A DNA stretch of 64,000 nt from Gyromitra esculenta (taxonomy: Eukaryota > Ascomycota > Pezizomycetes > Pezizales > Discinaceae), in contig JBCAML010000020.1 of NCBI GenBank assembly GCA_038503075.1, positions 806,001-870,000 on the forward strand. The letters run 5' to 3'. The notes beneath the pieces were generated by a model that had not been told where the DNA came from, did not search any database, and saw only the letters and a program-made list of their open reading frames with translations. The position numbers and the translations under genes were made by a program. Below are positions 24,026 to 34,381 of the stretch, one piece after another. Every line of letters starts with the position of its first letter. The first letter of the stretch is position 1.

Positions 24026-24069
24026 ACCGAAGCAGGGTCACTGGTCGACTTCAGTGAAACTAGTTTAAA
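24026..24069 (-). promoter_or_regulatory. -1 ribosomal frameshift signal of E2 gag-pol
   Basis: The slippery TTTAAAC lies at 24063-24069 (minus) and the gag TAG at 24060-24062. A 7-bp stem pairs 24049-24055 (ACTGAAG) with 24026-24032 (CTTCGGT), including one G-U pair, and encloses a 16-nt loop. The stem differs from that of E1 and O at several bases on both sides yet still pairs; the loop keeps the shared core CAGTGACCC. Confidence 0.85.
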
Positions 24070-25391
24070 TTCTCCTCCGGGGCGCCTGGGGCATCAATGG
24101 CGAAAAACTGGGGAGGCAACGGAGGAGGGGGAAGTTGACGAGCTGAGGAGGCGGGGGGATTAGGAGTATTGGCGAGGTTGGTGAGTGCCCCTCTCATGGC
24201 GGGTTTTTTCGGGGCGGAGGGGCAGTTGGCGTAAGAATGGTCGGAAGCGGCGCAAAACATACATTTCCCAGTGGAGCGGCGCCACTGTTTTTCTTCCTCT
24301 GAGAGCTTTCTTCTTCCTTTAACCATCGTGTACCTCTGATCCTGAGGGGGGCAAGAGATGTTACTAGTGCGGCTGAAGGAGAGATCCATGGGGGCTAGTC
24401 CTCCCGGCGTGAAGGAAGAGGTGGGGGTAAAGGTGGCGGGGGCACTAAATTGTCCCATATTGTCGCGGGTGTTGCCTTGTTTCTCTGCCTTGCGGGCTCG
24501 GATACGGTTATCCAATCGAGTAAGGGTCATGATCATTTCTTGGAGGTTGGCTGGGGTGACCAGTGCGAATACCATGGCTTCTTTCAGCTCTTCTGACATA
24601 CTGTGTTCTAGGGCATCCATCTTTGAATTTTCATCAAAGTTGTGTTGTCCCATGATTCTTTGGAAGTCGGCTAGGTATGCTGAGAAGTCGCATTTTCCCT
24701 GTCGGAGTTGATGTAATTCTCGTCGGGCAGTACCAGTGGGGTCGGGGTCTCCGAAAGCAATTTCCAGGGCAGCGATTAGTTGTTCTGCACTGGTCCACGT
24801 AGTTAGACCAGAGGGGAGAACGGTGTGGTGGACTTGCTCCAATGCTGCTCCTTCCAGCCGGTTGATAGTGTATAAAATCATTGTGGTCTCGTTGGCGAAA
24901 CGGTCTCTATTGACCGTGAGTTTGGAGCGCAGTTGGAGTATGAAACCCGGGAGTTTGGCCCAAGACCCGTCGAACTTCTCTGGGTCTGGCATTCGCTCTG
25001 AACGATGGGAATTTGATGGCGGCGGTGGGGTGGTGGTGAGGTTAGGTGGAGCAGGGGGGGCTTGGGTAGCGGACCGAGCTTCATTTCGCTCTTGTCGTAA
25101 TCGGACGATTAGACTAGCGGTCTCGTTGACCCGTTTATCTTGTTCCGCAGCATGACGGAGGGCATTGTCGGTCTGGATTTGTGCTGTGCCGAGTTTTACC
25201 TCGGTTTCTCTTTCGTTCTCTTGGAGGACATCGATTTGGTCTTCCAAGGCTTGGTAGAGGTCCCTGAGGTGATTATACAGCTCGGCGGTGTCTTCTCTCA
25301 GTGCTTGGGCGAAGGCTTCTCTGGTGGGGAACCGCGGGGTGGCGACAGCGGCTTCTTCAGTGGAAGGGCCGGCCGGAGCGGGTGTGCTCAT
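24060..25391 (-). CDS. gag: E2 Gag, intact (443 aa)
   Basis: Structural protein that forms the cytoplasmic virus-like particle of the retrotransposon. The open frame of 443 codons starts with ATG at 25391 (STPAPAGPSTEEAAVATPRF) and contains a predicted coiled coil at about residues 35-65 (LYQALEDQIDVLQENERE), a capsid-like region at about 140-300 and one CCHC knuckle (CMFCAASDHSYANC) near 385, followed by a Pro-rich tail. It is the only gag of the three related elements without a break, and serves as the reference for the others. It terminates at the TAG within the frameshift signal. Confidence 0.9.
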   Translation of the reverse strand: MSTPAPAGPSTEEAAVATPRFPTREAFAQALREDTAELYNHLRDLYQALEDQIDVLQENERETEVKLGTAQIQTDNALRHAAEQDKRVNETASLIVRLRQERNEARSATQAPPAPPNLTTTPPPPSNSHRSERMPDPEKFDGSWAKLPGFILQLRSKLTVNRDRFANETTMILYTINRLEGAALEQVHHTVLPSGLTTWTSAEQLIAALEIAFGDPDPTGTARRELHQLRQGKCDFSAYLADFQRIMGQHNFDENSKMDALEHSMSEELKEAMVFALVTPANLQEMIMTLTRLDNRIRARKAEKQGNTRDNMGQFSAPATFTPTSSFTPGGLAPMDLSFSRTSNISCPPQDQRYTMVKGRRKLSEEEKQWRRSTGKCMFCAASDHSYANCPSAPKKPAMRGALTNLANTPNPPASSARQLPPPPLPPQFFAIDAPGAPEENLN

Positions 25392-25429
25392 GATGTTGGT
25401 GCTGGGCGAGGAAAGGAGTTCTTGGGTAA

Positions 25430-26159
25430 TGTTATACCTATTGGTAGCTTAGTTGGTTACGACTTGAGTTCACTTAAGATGCACACATATGGACTAGCGT
25501 TCAATCCCCGACCATGTCGGTTATTATTAATCTTGGTTGATTATTAATAAGATTCGGATTGGATGTTTGGTTTCCTTGTGTCATCAATGGCCGACTCTTT
25601 CGATCAACACTTCTCCGATTTGCTTATACGTTGCGTCACAGGTTAATTCCGACAAATCACGCCATACGATAATGAGAGGGGTAGGAGTGAAGGAAAGCGT
25701 TCAGGGTCTATGGGATTTCTTCATGTTAGTTCATGTTATTACATAGCCTTTGTATTTGACGCTTGACTACTATAAGTAGTCCAGTGTTCTACCGTTGAGA
25801 AGGGTCTTCTTCCAGATCATTAGCGACGAAGAACGAGCCTTATCAATATTATATTGTTTCTAGCAAAAATCACTTCCGTGCAATTTACTCTTTTACTTGT
25901 GAATTACTTTTATCTCGCTTAGCAAGGCCTTGGCCCTTCAGCGCTAGTTATTAAAACCTTACTATTGGAAGTTCTTCACGGAACTTTGCTCGATCCCTAC
26001 TTTGAACCCTATGGTTATCTATTAGCGGTTCATAAGAAGCAGTTAGGACTTGCGCCTGTGTATTGTGTTGCGGATAGCAACCGGGCAGGTTATAGCGTCT
26101 AGATTGTTATCTAAAGCTTCTTGGAGATTTCCTGTGCGGTAAGAAGTACCGGTCTTACA
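25430..26159 (+). repeat. Solo LTR family A in the E2 leader
   Basis: This 730-bp LTR has TG...CA ends and target duplication GGTAA at 25425-25429 and 26160-26164. The window's first 612 bases are a copy of its inner and 3' part. It separates the E2 gag from its leader. Confidence 0.92.
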
Positions 26160-26329
26160 GGTAAGTACTCCTGATCTAGCCACTCGGGAATAACTTCAAC
26201 CAAAGGTTGTGGTTTTCGCAGCGTTAGGCAAGGAAAGATGCCTAGAATGGATTGGCGAATCCGAGCGATGATTTCCATGCACGGGGTTGTTTTCTGCGGT
26301 AGAAGGTGTAGATGATGGAAGCAACGTAA
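26160..26329 (-). other. E2 5' leader with upstream frame
   Basis: This is the non-LTR leader between the E2 5' LTR and gag. Its minus-strand frame encodes VEVIPEWLDQEYLP, similar to ETFPDWLDETYLL in the leader of element F (near 58970). E1 and O lack this segment: their leaders are only about 45-70 bp. The leader ends next to the LTR in the common block GTAGA...GCAACGTAA. Confidence 0.55.
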
Positions 26330-26736
26330 TCTCACGGTTGGGTCCCTCGCTAAGCCCTTCAGTATCCCTGAAGGTGAGCAGTGCTACTTAGATGAGGTAA
26401 CAACACGTTCAAAGAGTTCGATGTTTCTACAAGTTCTACGAGGGGTCTATCTCAAGGCGAGATAAGAGCAGCGGAGTAAACAGCGACAGCGAAGGCTCTG
26501 AGGTAGAACCCAGGTAGTATTTCGACAATTACAGGAGAAGGTAACGAGAACATTGCTTAAGGAAAGAAGAACAAAAAGAACAAGAACAACCGAACTCCAT
26601 CGCTTAAATACCCCACTTTCCTTAATAAAACTTATAGCCGAGAAACAACCGAACAACAAAGAGATTGTACAACCATCCAGACAACGATACAACCAGCGAC
26701 TCGACCACGATTCATTACCCAAATCAATCCATGAAA
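26330..26736 (-). repeat. 5' LTR of E2 (family C)
   Basis: This 407-bp LTR runs from TCTCACGG to CCATGAAA on the plus strand. Its right half (AACAAAAAGAACAAGAACAACC...) differs from the 3' LTR remnant at 19790-19965, so the two ends of the 19.8-26.7 kb unit are not an original LTR pair. The sequence after it, CCTGA (26737-26741), would be one copy of the E2 target duplication; the partner has been lost. Confidence 0.82.
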
Positions 26737-27097
26737 CCTGATCTTCTGGTCAATGCGTCTGGTTTTCCTCCTTGACTACCTGGGCGATAGGTAATCACAA
26801 AATCAAAGCGGGAAAGATATTCGGCCCATCATGCTTGTCGTCGGTTCAGTTGTTTTGTACTCATGAAGTATTCGAGATTTTTATGGTCACTGATCACATC
26901 GATAGGGTGTTTGGAACCTTCAAGTTCCGGGAGCCATTCTTCAAATACGCTGATGATAGCTAGCAGCTCCTTGTTCTATATCTCGTAATTGCATTCAGCG
27001 GGTGAATGCTTTTTCGAGAAAATGGCGACTGGGTGTAGGATTCCAGCGTCATCATATTGTGAGAGTACTCCTCCGGATAAGAAGTCAGAGGCATCTG
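26737..27097 (-). pseudogene. pol: RNase H fragment of O pol
   Basis: On the minus strand this reads [17 protein letters not shown]...[10 protein letters not shown]...NKELLAI...[34 protein letters not shown], the RNase H region of the same Gypsy family. It has TAG in place of the Tyr or Asp of the EIYDKE block and TGA in place of the Arg after RRQA. The left end abuts the E2 LTR and the right end abuts the Helitron. The missing upstream half of the gene resumes at 37079 with FDPDKKIIEET, so the Helitron split one gene. Confidence 0.85.
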
Positions 27098-27143
27098 TTA
27101 AACATTAAAAAAATTGAGTAGGTGTGTTGATCCTACTGTTTAA
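27098..27143 (+). other. Helitron 5'-terminal palindrome
   Basis: TTAAAC (27098-27103) pairs with GTTTAA (27138-27143), and AGTAGG (27117-27122) pairs with CCTACT (27132-27137) around a 9-nt loop. A 13-nt A/T-rich bulge lies on the left side only. The first two T may belong to the target. Confidence 0.6.
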
Positions 27144-28099
27144 TATAACGCTAAACCAGATTAGACACTTTTTGCCAGATTTGGAAGCACATCGATTTTC
27201 TTGATATTTAGATTTTATATATGATATCGCTATATGTATCAAAACACATGTTATTGTTATAATTACTTTTATAAGGTATCGTGAATAGTACATCATCCAA
27301 ATAGTTTGCTTTACAAATATTCAAATTCACTTTTGAACCTTTTCCCTTCATGTTCTTTCTTCGAGCCAATCCTAACATAAAATTTTAGTGTTTTTGTCTT
27401 CTCACTTCAATACTTCAACGCTAATTATTGCTCGATTCACCATTCTCAACAACATTCAAAAACCCTAACCCTTCGTGATGTCATTCCCCAAACCTTCACA
27501 AATATCATTCATATGCTTGGATACACAATCATACTAAACATTAGATTGTGTTGCTTTTTCAGCCTATGTCACCTACAACTTTGTTGTTGTATGAATAGTG
27601 TTGGACATCGTACATTTTGCACCGGATCGCTTCTTATTCTTTCTTTTTGCTCTGAATCAGCTGATTCACCTCATTCTTAGTTTGAGCTATCAACTCTCAC
27701 CATGTGCCTTTCCGCATTCAATTTCCTATTTTAGCCCGTGGCAAGTTATTTCCTGCTCGATTAAACCTGTTTGGTATGTAGTACGTGTGATCTTAGAGCA
27801 GTTGTTAAGCTCAATTGCACAGACATCTTTGATATCTGTACAGAATTGGCATAATTTTTGGTTTCTCTTGGTTTCGCTTATTGCTTCTCTTTTGGTGTGT
27901 ATGTTATAATTAGTTCCTGTATTATAGCTTTGGACATGACGTGTTAAATACCCCATGATTCCCACCTGGGTTTTCATTCTCCGCTTTCTTCTTCTTCTTT
28001 CAAACATTCGGGGTTCACTTCAGTCACCCTTACCTTTACCAACTCACACTTTTGGATGAACATTTTTCACACAGTATCAATTGTAAGTATTATTTCCAC
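27144..28099. other. Helitron 5' non-coding region
   Basis: About 950 bp of AT-rich sequence before the first coding frame. A CCCTAACCCT near 27462 looks telomere-like but is a single occurrence. No coding domain is recognised. Confidence 0.4.
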
Positions 28100-29347
28100 A
28101 TGCCTATTTATTATTCTTTCGTTGGCAGAATCTCCTCAATTTCTGGTGTGGGTGGATTCAAATCGGCAAAAGTCCTTCATCATGATGCAGATGGTGCATC
28201 CCATGAGGTGTCTGTGAAGTACTACCAAAACACCGACAACACTCTCTATCCTGATCGAGTATACCTATTTTATGGCACTGTTATCTTTTTCGCTGGAAAC
28301 ACTCCAAAGGTTGGCTACCATCTATCATCCTTTTGTATGCCTCATACTTGTTGATTATGCTAATAACACAAGTAGTACTCATTGATCCGTAATGTCGAGC
28401 TTATGAACAACGCACCTGCAGACAAATTTATTTCCAATGATCCCTTCTGTACATCAACTGTCACCATGCTCTCGGATCTTGAAGATATGCCCAATACAAC
28501 GTATTCTCACTTTCAAGGTCAGATGTATTAGTATAATAGTGAGGCTAAAGAAGATGTGCTGGTAATAGCTTAAATTATTCCACCCGTTAAAACAAATTTG
28601 ACAAAGCTAATTCGAATCCTGTAGTGCGCTCTCACCTTTTTGATTGACACCAAAGTCCTATTGTTCGCAAAGTTGGTTAAATATTTGCATTCGGGGAAAG
28701 TACTGGATATAGCTTTCAGGTATATTTATGAGAGTGATATAGATAGAGGTAAGATCACATCAATTACTCAACACCAATTTTTTAGCTCTCAATTTACTAA
28801 ATATTTGACATTATAGCATATGGGATAACTCACGCTATAAATTTCTCACATGATGGTGTTCCCAAAGATGACAAAGCCTCCATATTCCAAACTCCAAAGT
28901 CCAAACGCAAGGTTTTATTGGGCCCAGTCAATACCTCGCCAAGTCCAATGAAGATAATTAAGCCAGATCCAGACAGTGGTCCTGCAACACCTACAAAATC
29001 GGGAGTGTCTTCAAGCACAATACCAGGATCGCCAGGTCAGTTTCTCATATAACAAGTATTGTGGATTTTAATACTCACAACTCCTATTTGTAGGGCCCAT
29101 TCGAGCTAAGCTGAACTTTGGACGAGATGCTGATAGAAGCAATCTGTTCAAACGACCGGAAGCAAGAGCGAGTCGTACTCCTTTTCATAGTCCAGAGCGT
29201 TCCGATGATCAGCCATTACCTATGGAAACTATTGATATGGTTGAGTCTTCTTCGGACGAGGATGAATTGTCTGCTGCAGTGTCCATCCAGTCTTCAAAGT
29301 CTAAACGTGTTGGTAAAGGACAAGGGAAAGGAAAGGATAAAATGTAA
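28100..29347 (+). CDS. Helitron accessory gene, possible RPA/OB-fold-like protein
   Basis: A multi-exon plus-strand gene upstream of the Rep-helicase gene. The first exon reads MPIYYSFVGRISSISGVGG and continues to VKYYQNTDNTLYPDRVYLFYGTVIFF, a beta-strand-rich stretch of the kind seen in OB-fold single-strand-binding proteins. A middle exon encodes ISNDPFCTSTVTMLSDLED. The last two exons encode YGITHAINFSHDG..., basic and Ser/Pro-rich segments (TPKSKRKVLLGPV) and end in a Lys/Gly-rich tail (GKGQGKGKDKM). GT-AG boundaries are evident around 28312, 29035 and 29096; the intermediate exon borders are not settled. Some Helitrons carry RPA-like genes, and the position fits that, but the fold is inference. 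It could instead be an unrelated nuclear protein. Confidence 0.55.
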
Positions 29348-29456
29348 CAATAGAAGGATTGGATACTGTATCTTTTTTTATATTTTTTATATTTTCAATT
29401 TTGTCATGGTGGAATAATATGAGGGCTTTACTGATAGAGAAACTCAGTAAACCAAA

Positions 29457-32400
29457 ATGTCAATTCGCTTTCGCTCATATGTCCCTCATCGTACAACTAG
29501 CAACCAATTAGCAGGTGATATGATGAATATATCACAATCCATTGCATTGACAGCTGTACCATCAGATGATATCCTGATGGAATCTGGTGGCCTGTTTTCT
29601 ACTTTTAGTTTTGTTCAACATAGTAATCAACAATCTCGCCAATACGCAGAGTCTACCAGTAATAGAAGACCACGATTGGACAACATTAGAAAGGAATCCT
29701 CACCAAAAACCAACATCCACAGCTCCATCCAAAGCATCTTTAGCCCTGATGTACCTTTTCAACGACTTCTTTCTAGGTTTCGAACCACTTATGACACATA
29801 TTTCCCTGACTGTCCATGTTCTTTTTGTGGCATATTGATGCTTCCACGTCACGTCAACTGGATTGATAAGGATAATAACAAAATTTATCCTCTTGTAGCT
29901 GTTTTAGGCTTTTCAGTATCCGAGAGAATGAAAAGTGGATCACCACAAATCGCTGTCTGTACTCATTGCAAGACAACTCCCAGGGAACCACCAGCTGCAG
30001 GCCCATGGCCTGACATTCTTATCAGTTTGTCTCAACGCTCTAGGATTTTCCTAAGTCCTGTTTCTCTGCAGACAAGCTTGGGCCGCACACAAAGTCACTC
30101 TCAGACAATTAATCCTTATGCTACCTACCGCACTGTCACTGGTAAGATTTCCATCTCGTGTTCCAAATACATTGAGTGCTGAAATTAGGTAGGGAAGATG
30201 TCATTATTGAATAATGAACGTGCTGTTGCATTGTTTAGTGGCTGTATTGGTGCATTTTTGGAAAGTTCCAATAACTCGGTTGATCAAGGTCATGATATTG
30301 AACATCTGCAACACTGCCGTGACTGGCTATTAGCAAACAATCCACTATATCACAGATATGATGTTCGTACTCACTTGCAACGTCATCCAGTTCCCACTGC
30401 TTCTATCTCATCATTAGCTCCACCAGAAGAGTCACGTCCAATGAATCGTCCAGATCTTGTCCTCCATCCCTTTGACTATACATCAGCAACAGCAAACGAA
30501 GATCATCGTGGATTCAGACTGCCTGTTGGATCTTTACCAGGTCCATCTTCAAGCCCTGAACATCATCATATAGGTCTCACACGATCTGATCCTGCCTTAG
30601 AACATCTTTTGTTTCCTGTTCTCTATCCATGGGGTCAGGGTCACTGGCAGTTGGCTTCACGACAAGAAAGGATCCCTTATCACAACACTCGGTTGGTGGA
30701 CACCAAGACAAAGTTAAACTCCATCGTTTCACATTATCGGGATGACCACTACTGGCCTGCATGGACTTACATGGAAATTGAAGCCTCTCGCATCTTCCAA
30801 AATAATTGCAGATTAATCAAAGGCCAAGCTCAACGATCAGCAGATCAACGATATACTGTTTCTCAACTACTCCAACCCAGTCAATATGGTTCTTGGTCCA
30901 TCCTCAACGAAGAACACACTACCACGATTCCCAAGTTTATTCGAACTGGTGATACCTTTTTTAGTACTGCTGAGGCCAAGATTCGTTGTATGCTTCAAAC
31001 ATTTGGGGTTCCAACACTATTTGTCACAACAACCTTCTCAGAACGTTGGCCAAAGTATCAGCAAATTCTCCTTCAAACTGGCAACCATGATACCTTACCC
31101 TCCAATCGCCCATGGGATGCTATTCAATACTACTATGAACGTTGGCACTGGATCAAAACAACCTATTTTCGTGGATCAACTGTCTCAGGCTTTGGTCAGT
31201 TGCGGGAGCTGGTGGAACGTCATGAATTTCAACTGCGTGGTGCTATTCACACTCATTCACTTCTTTGGACAGAATTTGATCAATCAGAGTTAATTGGCAA
31301 AGCCTTTATCCGTGCAGATATTCCTGATCCAGAAATGGAATCTGAGTTGTATGAGCTGGTCTTGATGCATCAAATACATCACTGCCATATCCATCTTTGT
31401 GGGCGTGATGATACAATGACAGGCCCATGCCGTAAAGGCTTTCCTGCAGAATTGTCACCAATCACGTTCCAAAAGCCAGGAGAAGTCAGATACACATACC
31501 GCAGGCTGACTGAAGCTGATCAGTATGTTGTTCCGTACTGCCCACAACTTCTTCTCCTGTGGCAGGCTCATTGCAATGTCCAGTACTGCACTTCCGGAGG
31601 TCTGGCAAAATACATTTCAAAGTATGTCACAAAAGCTGAACCAAAATCTTTGGTTGATATCAGGAGTGAGAATCATACCACATCACATCTTCTTTCTCGT
31701 AGGATGGGTTCAATGGAGTGCATGGTTTTGTTATTGAGCTTTCCCATCTTTCAAATGTCGAGTGGCTGTTTGTATCTTCCAACCTCTATTCCTGCTGAAC
31801 GAACATCAGTTGTCAAACCTGCTTGGCTTCTCGAACAGCAAGCTGACGATGACACACCCTACTATCCCGATGCATTAGAAAAGTATTTTGCTCGACCAGC
31901 ACATCCCATGTTTGAGAGACTTACATATTTCCACTATCATTCTTATTATAAGCTGGAATGGAGAAAAAGGAGAAGTCAAGGCAATTATTGGCCTGACAAA
32001 AATGGAAACTTTGTATATGCCCGTAAAAAGGTAAAGTTGTGTCAAAGGTTTGCTTGAATATTCGTTAACATGGAATATAGCCTGTCCTGATCCGTACTGT
32101 TCATCGTCGCTTAGCTGATGGTGATTCATTCTTTTTCGTCAAACTTCTTCAACTGAAGCCATGGAGATCTGACGAAGAGATCTTTGGTAACGGCAACTTC
32201 ACTACTTACAAAGATCACATGTTAGCTCAGTTTCCAAATCTCTATCATGATTTGATGTCAACATACCAGTCAGGAATCCATCAACATTCACTTCAGCAAG
32301 CAGATATTTACCTGGAGCTCCTTGATATGATTGTCGATGGTCATTGCGTATCTGTGAAGTCAGTAATTCAAGACCAGTTAATTATGATGCAACGTTCTCC

Positions 32401-33780
32401 ACTCCCAGTCCCCAACTCAATGGCAATATTTGATCTTCGTGGAGATCAATACACGGCATACTGTAACATTACTCAAGCAGTAGCTCAAGCTCGCTTAGGC
32501 AGCCCTGGAGTGAAATTGTTTATTACTGGCCCTGCAGGTACTGGCAAGTCCTATTTGCTTCGTGCCTTACAGCAATGGTTTTCAAGTCAGCGTATGGAGT
32601 TCCTGTTACCTGCACCTACTGGAATAGCTGCCAACAACATAAATGGTCAAACGATTCACTGTGCCCTTCACATTGGTGGTCATGGAGATGGTGGTGGACT
32701 GAAATCGAACATCTTTCAGTCAACGGAAAAGCTTCACCAACTCAAAAAAGTCAGGGTTCTGATTATTGACGAGATATCCATGGTTAACTCTGACCTATTT
32801 GAATTCATATCCTCTCTCTTTGCTCGCCTTCACAACAATATCAAGCCTTTTGGTAACCTCCATGTATTGTGTTTGGGCGATTTGTTGCAATTGCCTCCTG
32901 TCACCGGAAAGAAGATTTTCTTTTCACCAATATGGAGGCTTTTCAGTCCAATATTTCTGCGGGAATCAATGCGTCAACGTGAGGATCCTGCCTTTTTTAA
33001 CCTATTAAACGATCTGCGCTTTGGCAACATCAGTCCTGCCAGCAGTGAAATAATTCAACAAAAAGTTCAAGCCTTTCACGCCCCTGCAAAAACCTACCTA
33101 ACAACTTATTTGGTCTCTTTTCGCCAAACAGCCAACAAAATCAACAATCTTCTTCTTGATACCCTACCTGACACTATGAGACATGTCTTCCATGCAATTG
33201 ATCGAGAGGAAGGACAACTTCTATCAAAGGAATCACATGAACGTACCTTCAAAAAAGGTACCAACTATCCTGTGGAGGTTGTCTGTGTACTTGGAGCAAA
33301 AGTAATGTTTTTAAATCACACATTACTCTCTGTTGGAGTATCCAATGGGACCTGTGGGGTGATTGTTGCCATTCGAGAAGAAGGACTACCGACTGTAGCA
33401 TTCCCTACTATTGAGGGTATACGGGTAAGATGAAAATATGCATCATTTACTAAACAGTCAGTAACTAACATGCAATGTAGATGGTGGAAATACAACTTGA
33501 TACAGTCCACTTTCGCAGTTATGGAATCCTATATTCCAGGACTCAGTTGCCAATTCAAAATGCTTTCGCACTCACGATCCACAAAACACAAGGGCTCTCC
33601 TTGAACAATATTAGCGTTGCATTAGATCAAACCCTTTTTAGTGCTGGTCAGGCGTATACTGCATTAAGTAGGGCCAAACGCTGGGAAGATGTCAGTATCT
33701 CCTGTTTTGATCCATTAGCAGTAAAATTTGACATTGAGGCTGTGAAAGAATATGAGAGATTGGCGGTGTTGGTATCATAA
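29457..33780 (+). CDS. Helitron Rep-helicase transposase
   Basis: This is the replication initiator/helicase that nicks, unwinds and transfers one strand during rolling-circle-like transposition. Four exons (29457-30141, 30193-32030, 32081-33424, 33481-33780) join in frame to 1,388 aa without a stop. The N-terminus has Cys pairs (CPCSFC, CTHC) like the zinc-finger part of Helitron proteins. The Rep domain has the HUH motif as HTH (H581, H583; in RGAIHTHSLLW) and the two-tyrosine motif KYISKYVTK (Y702, Y706). The C-terminal PIF1-like SF1B helicase has Walker A GPAGTGKS (K997), Walker B LIIDEIS (D1071) and the late motifs LTIHKTQGLSL and AYTALSRAKRW. No APE-type endonuclease domain follows. At 1,388 aa it is toward the short end for the family. 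It appears intact and therefore possibly active. Confidence 0.95.
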
Positions 33781-34381
33781 GTCATAGTAGTGTGTTCAGT
33801 GCTGGTGCCAATTGTCGTGAATATTTGATGTCGAAAAAATTAAGAGATCGAGAAGTGGAAAGTAGATGGTTATACTGTAGCTAATTAGTGGTAACAAGGA
33901 AAATAAGGTCAGGAGAGTTTAATAAACTAAGGGGTGATTAGTCTCAAGAGAATGGTAAATTGTTCCGGGACTGTTAAAATGATTGTGGTGGTAACAAGGT
34001 AACAGTCTCAAAGAAAGTAGAAAAACAGTATTTAGTAACGAGGAAGTAAATAGTGGTAGCCAGGATGCTGCATGTGGCAGTTGAAAAATTTGTAGTAAGG
34101 TAAAACCATGCAGATAATGCTGTTTGATGTTCTTGCTAAAACATTGGTAACAGTAATCATAATTATATTAGTAGTAGTAGTTGGAGATATAGAACACTGG
34201 CATAAAAGATATTCATTTTCTTGATCGTTAGTAGAGTAAACCTGTTCGAACAGCATCTAAATATAGAGGGTTAGTACTTACTGCCTAGTGCCATGCAATA
34301 TAACACACAAATGACCTGTTAACATTCCATACCGTAAAGACACTCAACTCGTAAATCACACATGAATACAAAGAAAATCCA
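33781..34381. other. Convergent intergenic region in the Helitron
   Basis: About 600 bp between the 3' ends of the Rep-helicase gene (plus) and the dioxygenase-like gene (minus). AT-rich, no coding support; it should contain both 3' UTRs. Confidence 0.45.

Noticed and set aside
27093..27100. A TC dinucleotide at 27094 as canonical Helitron 5' end
   Set aside because: It would need the host target to lack TCTG, but all related Gypsy copies contain it and the reading frame rejoins only with the end at 27098.
27460..27475. Telomere-like CCCTAACCCT
   Set aside because: Single occurrence, no array; not a telomere or internal telomeric tract.
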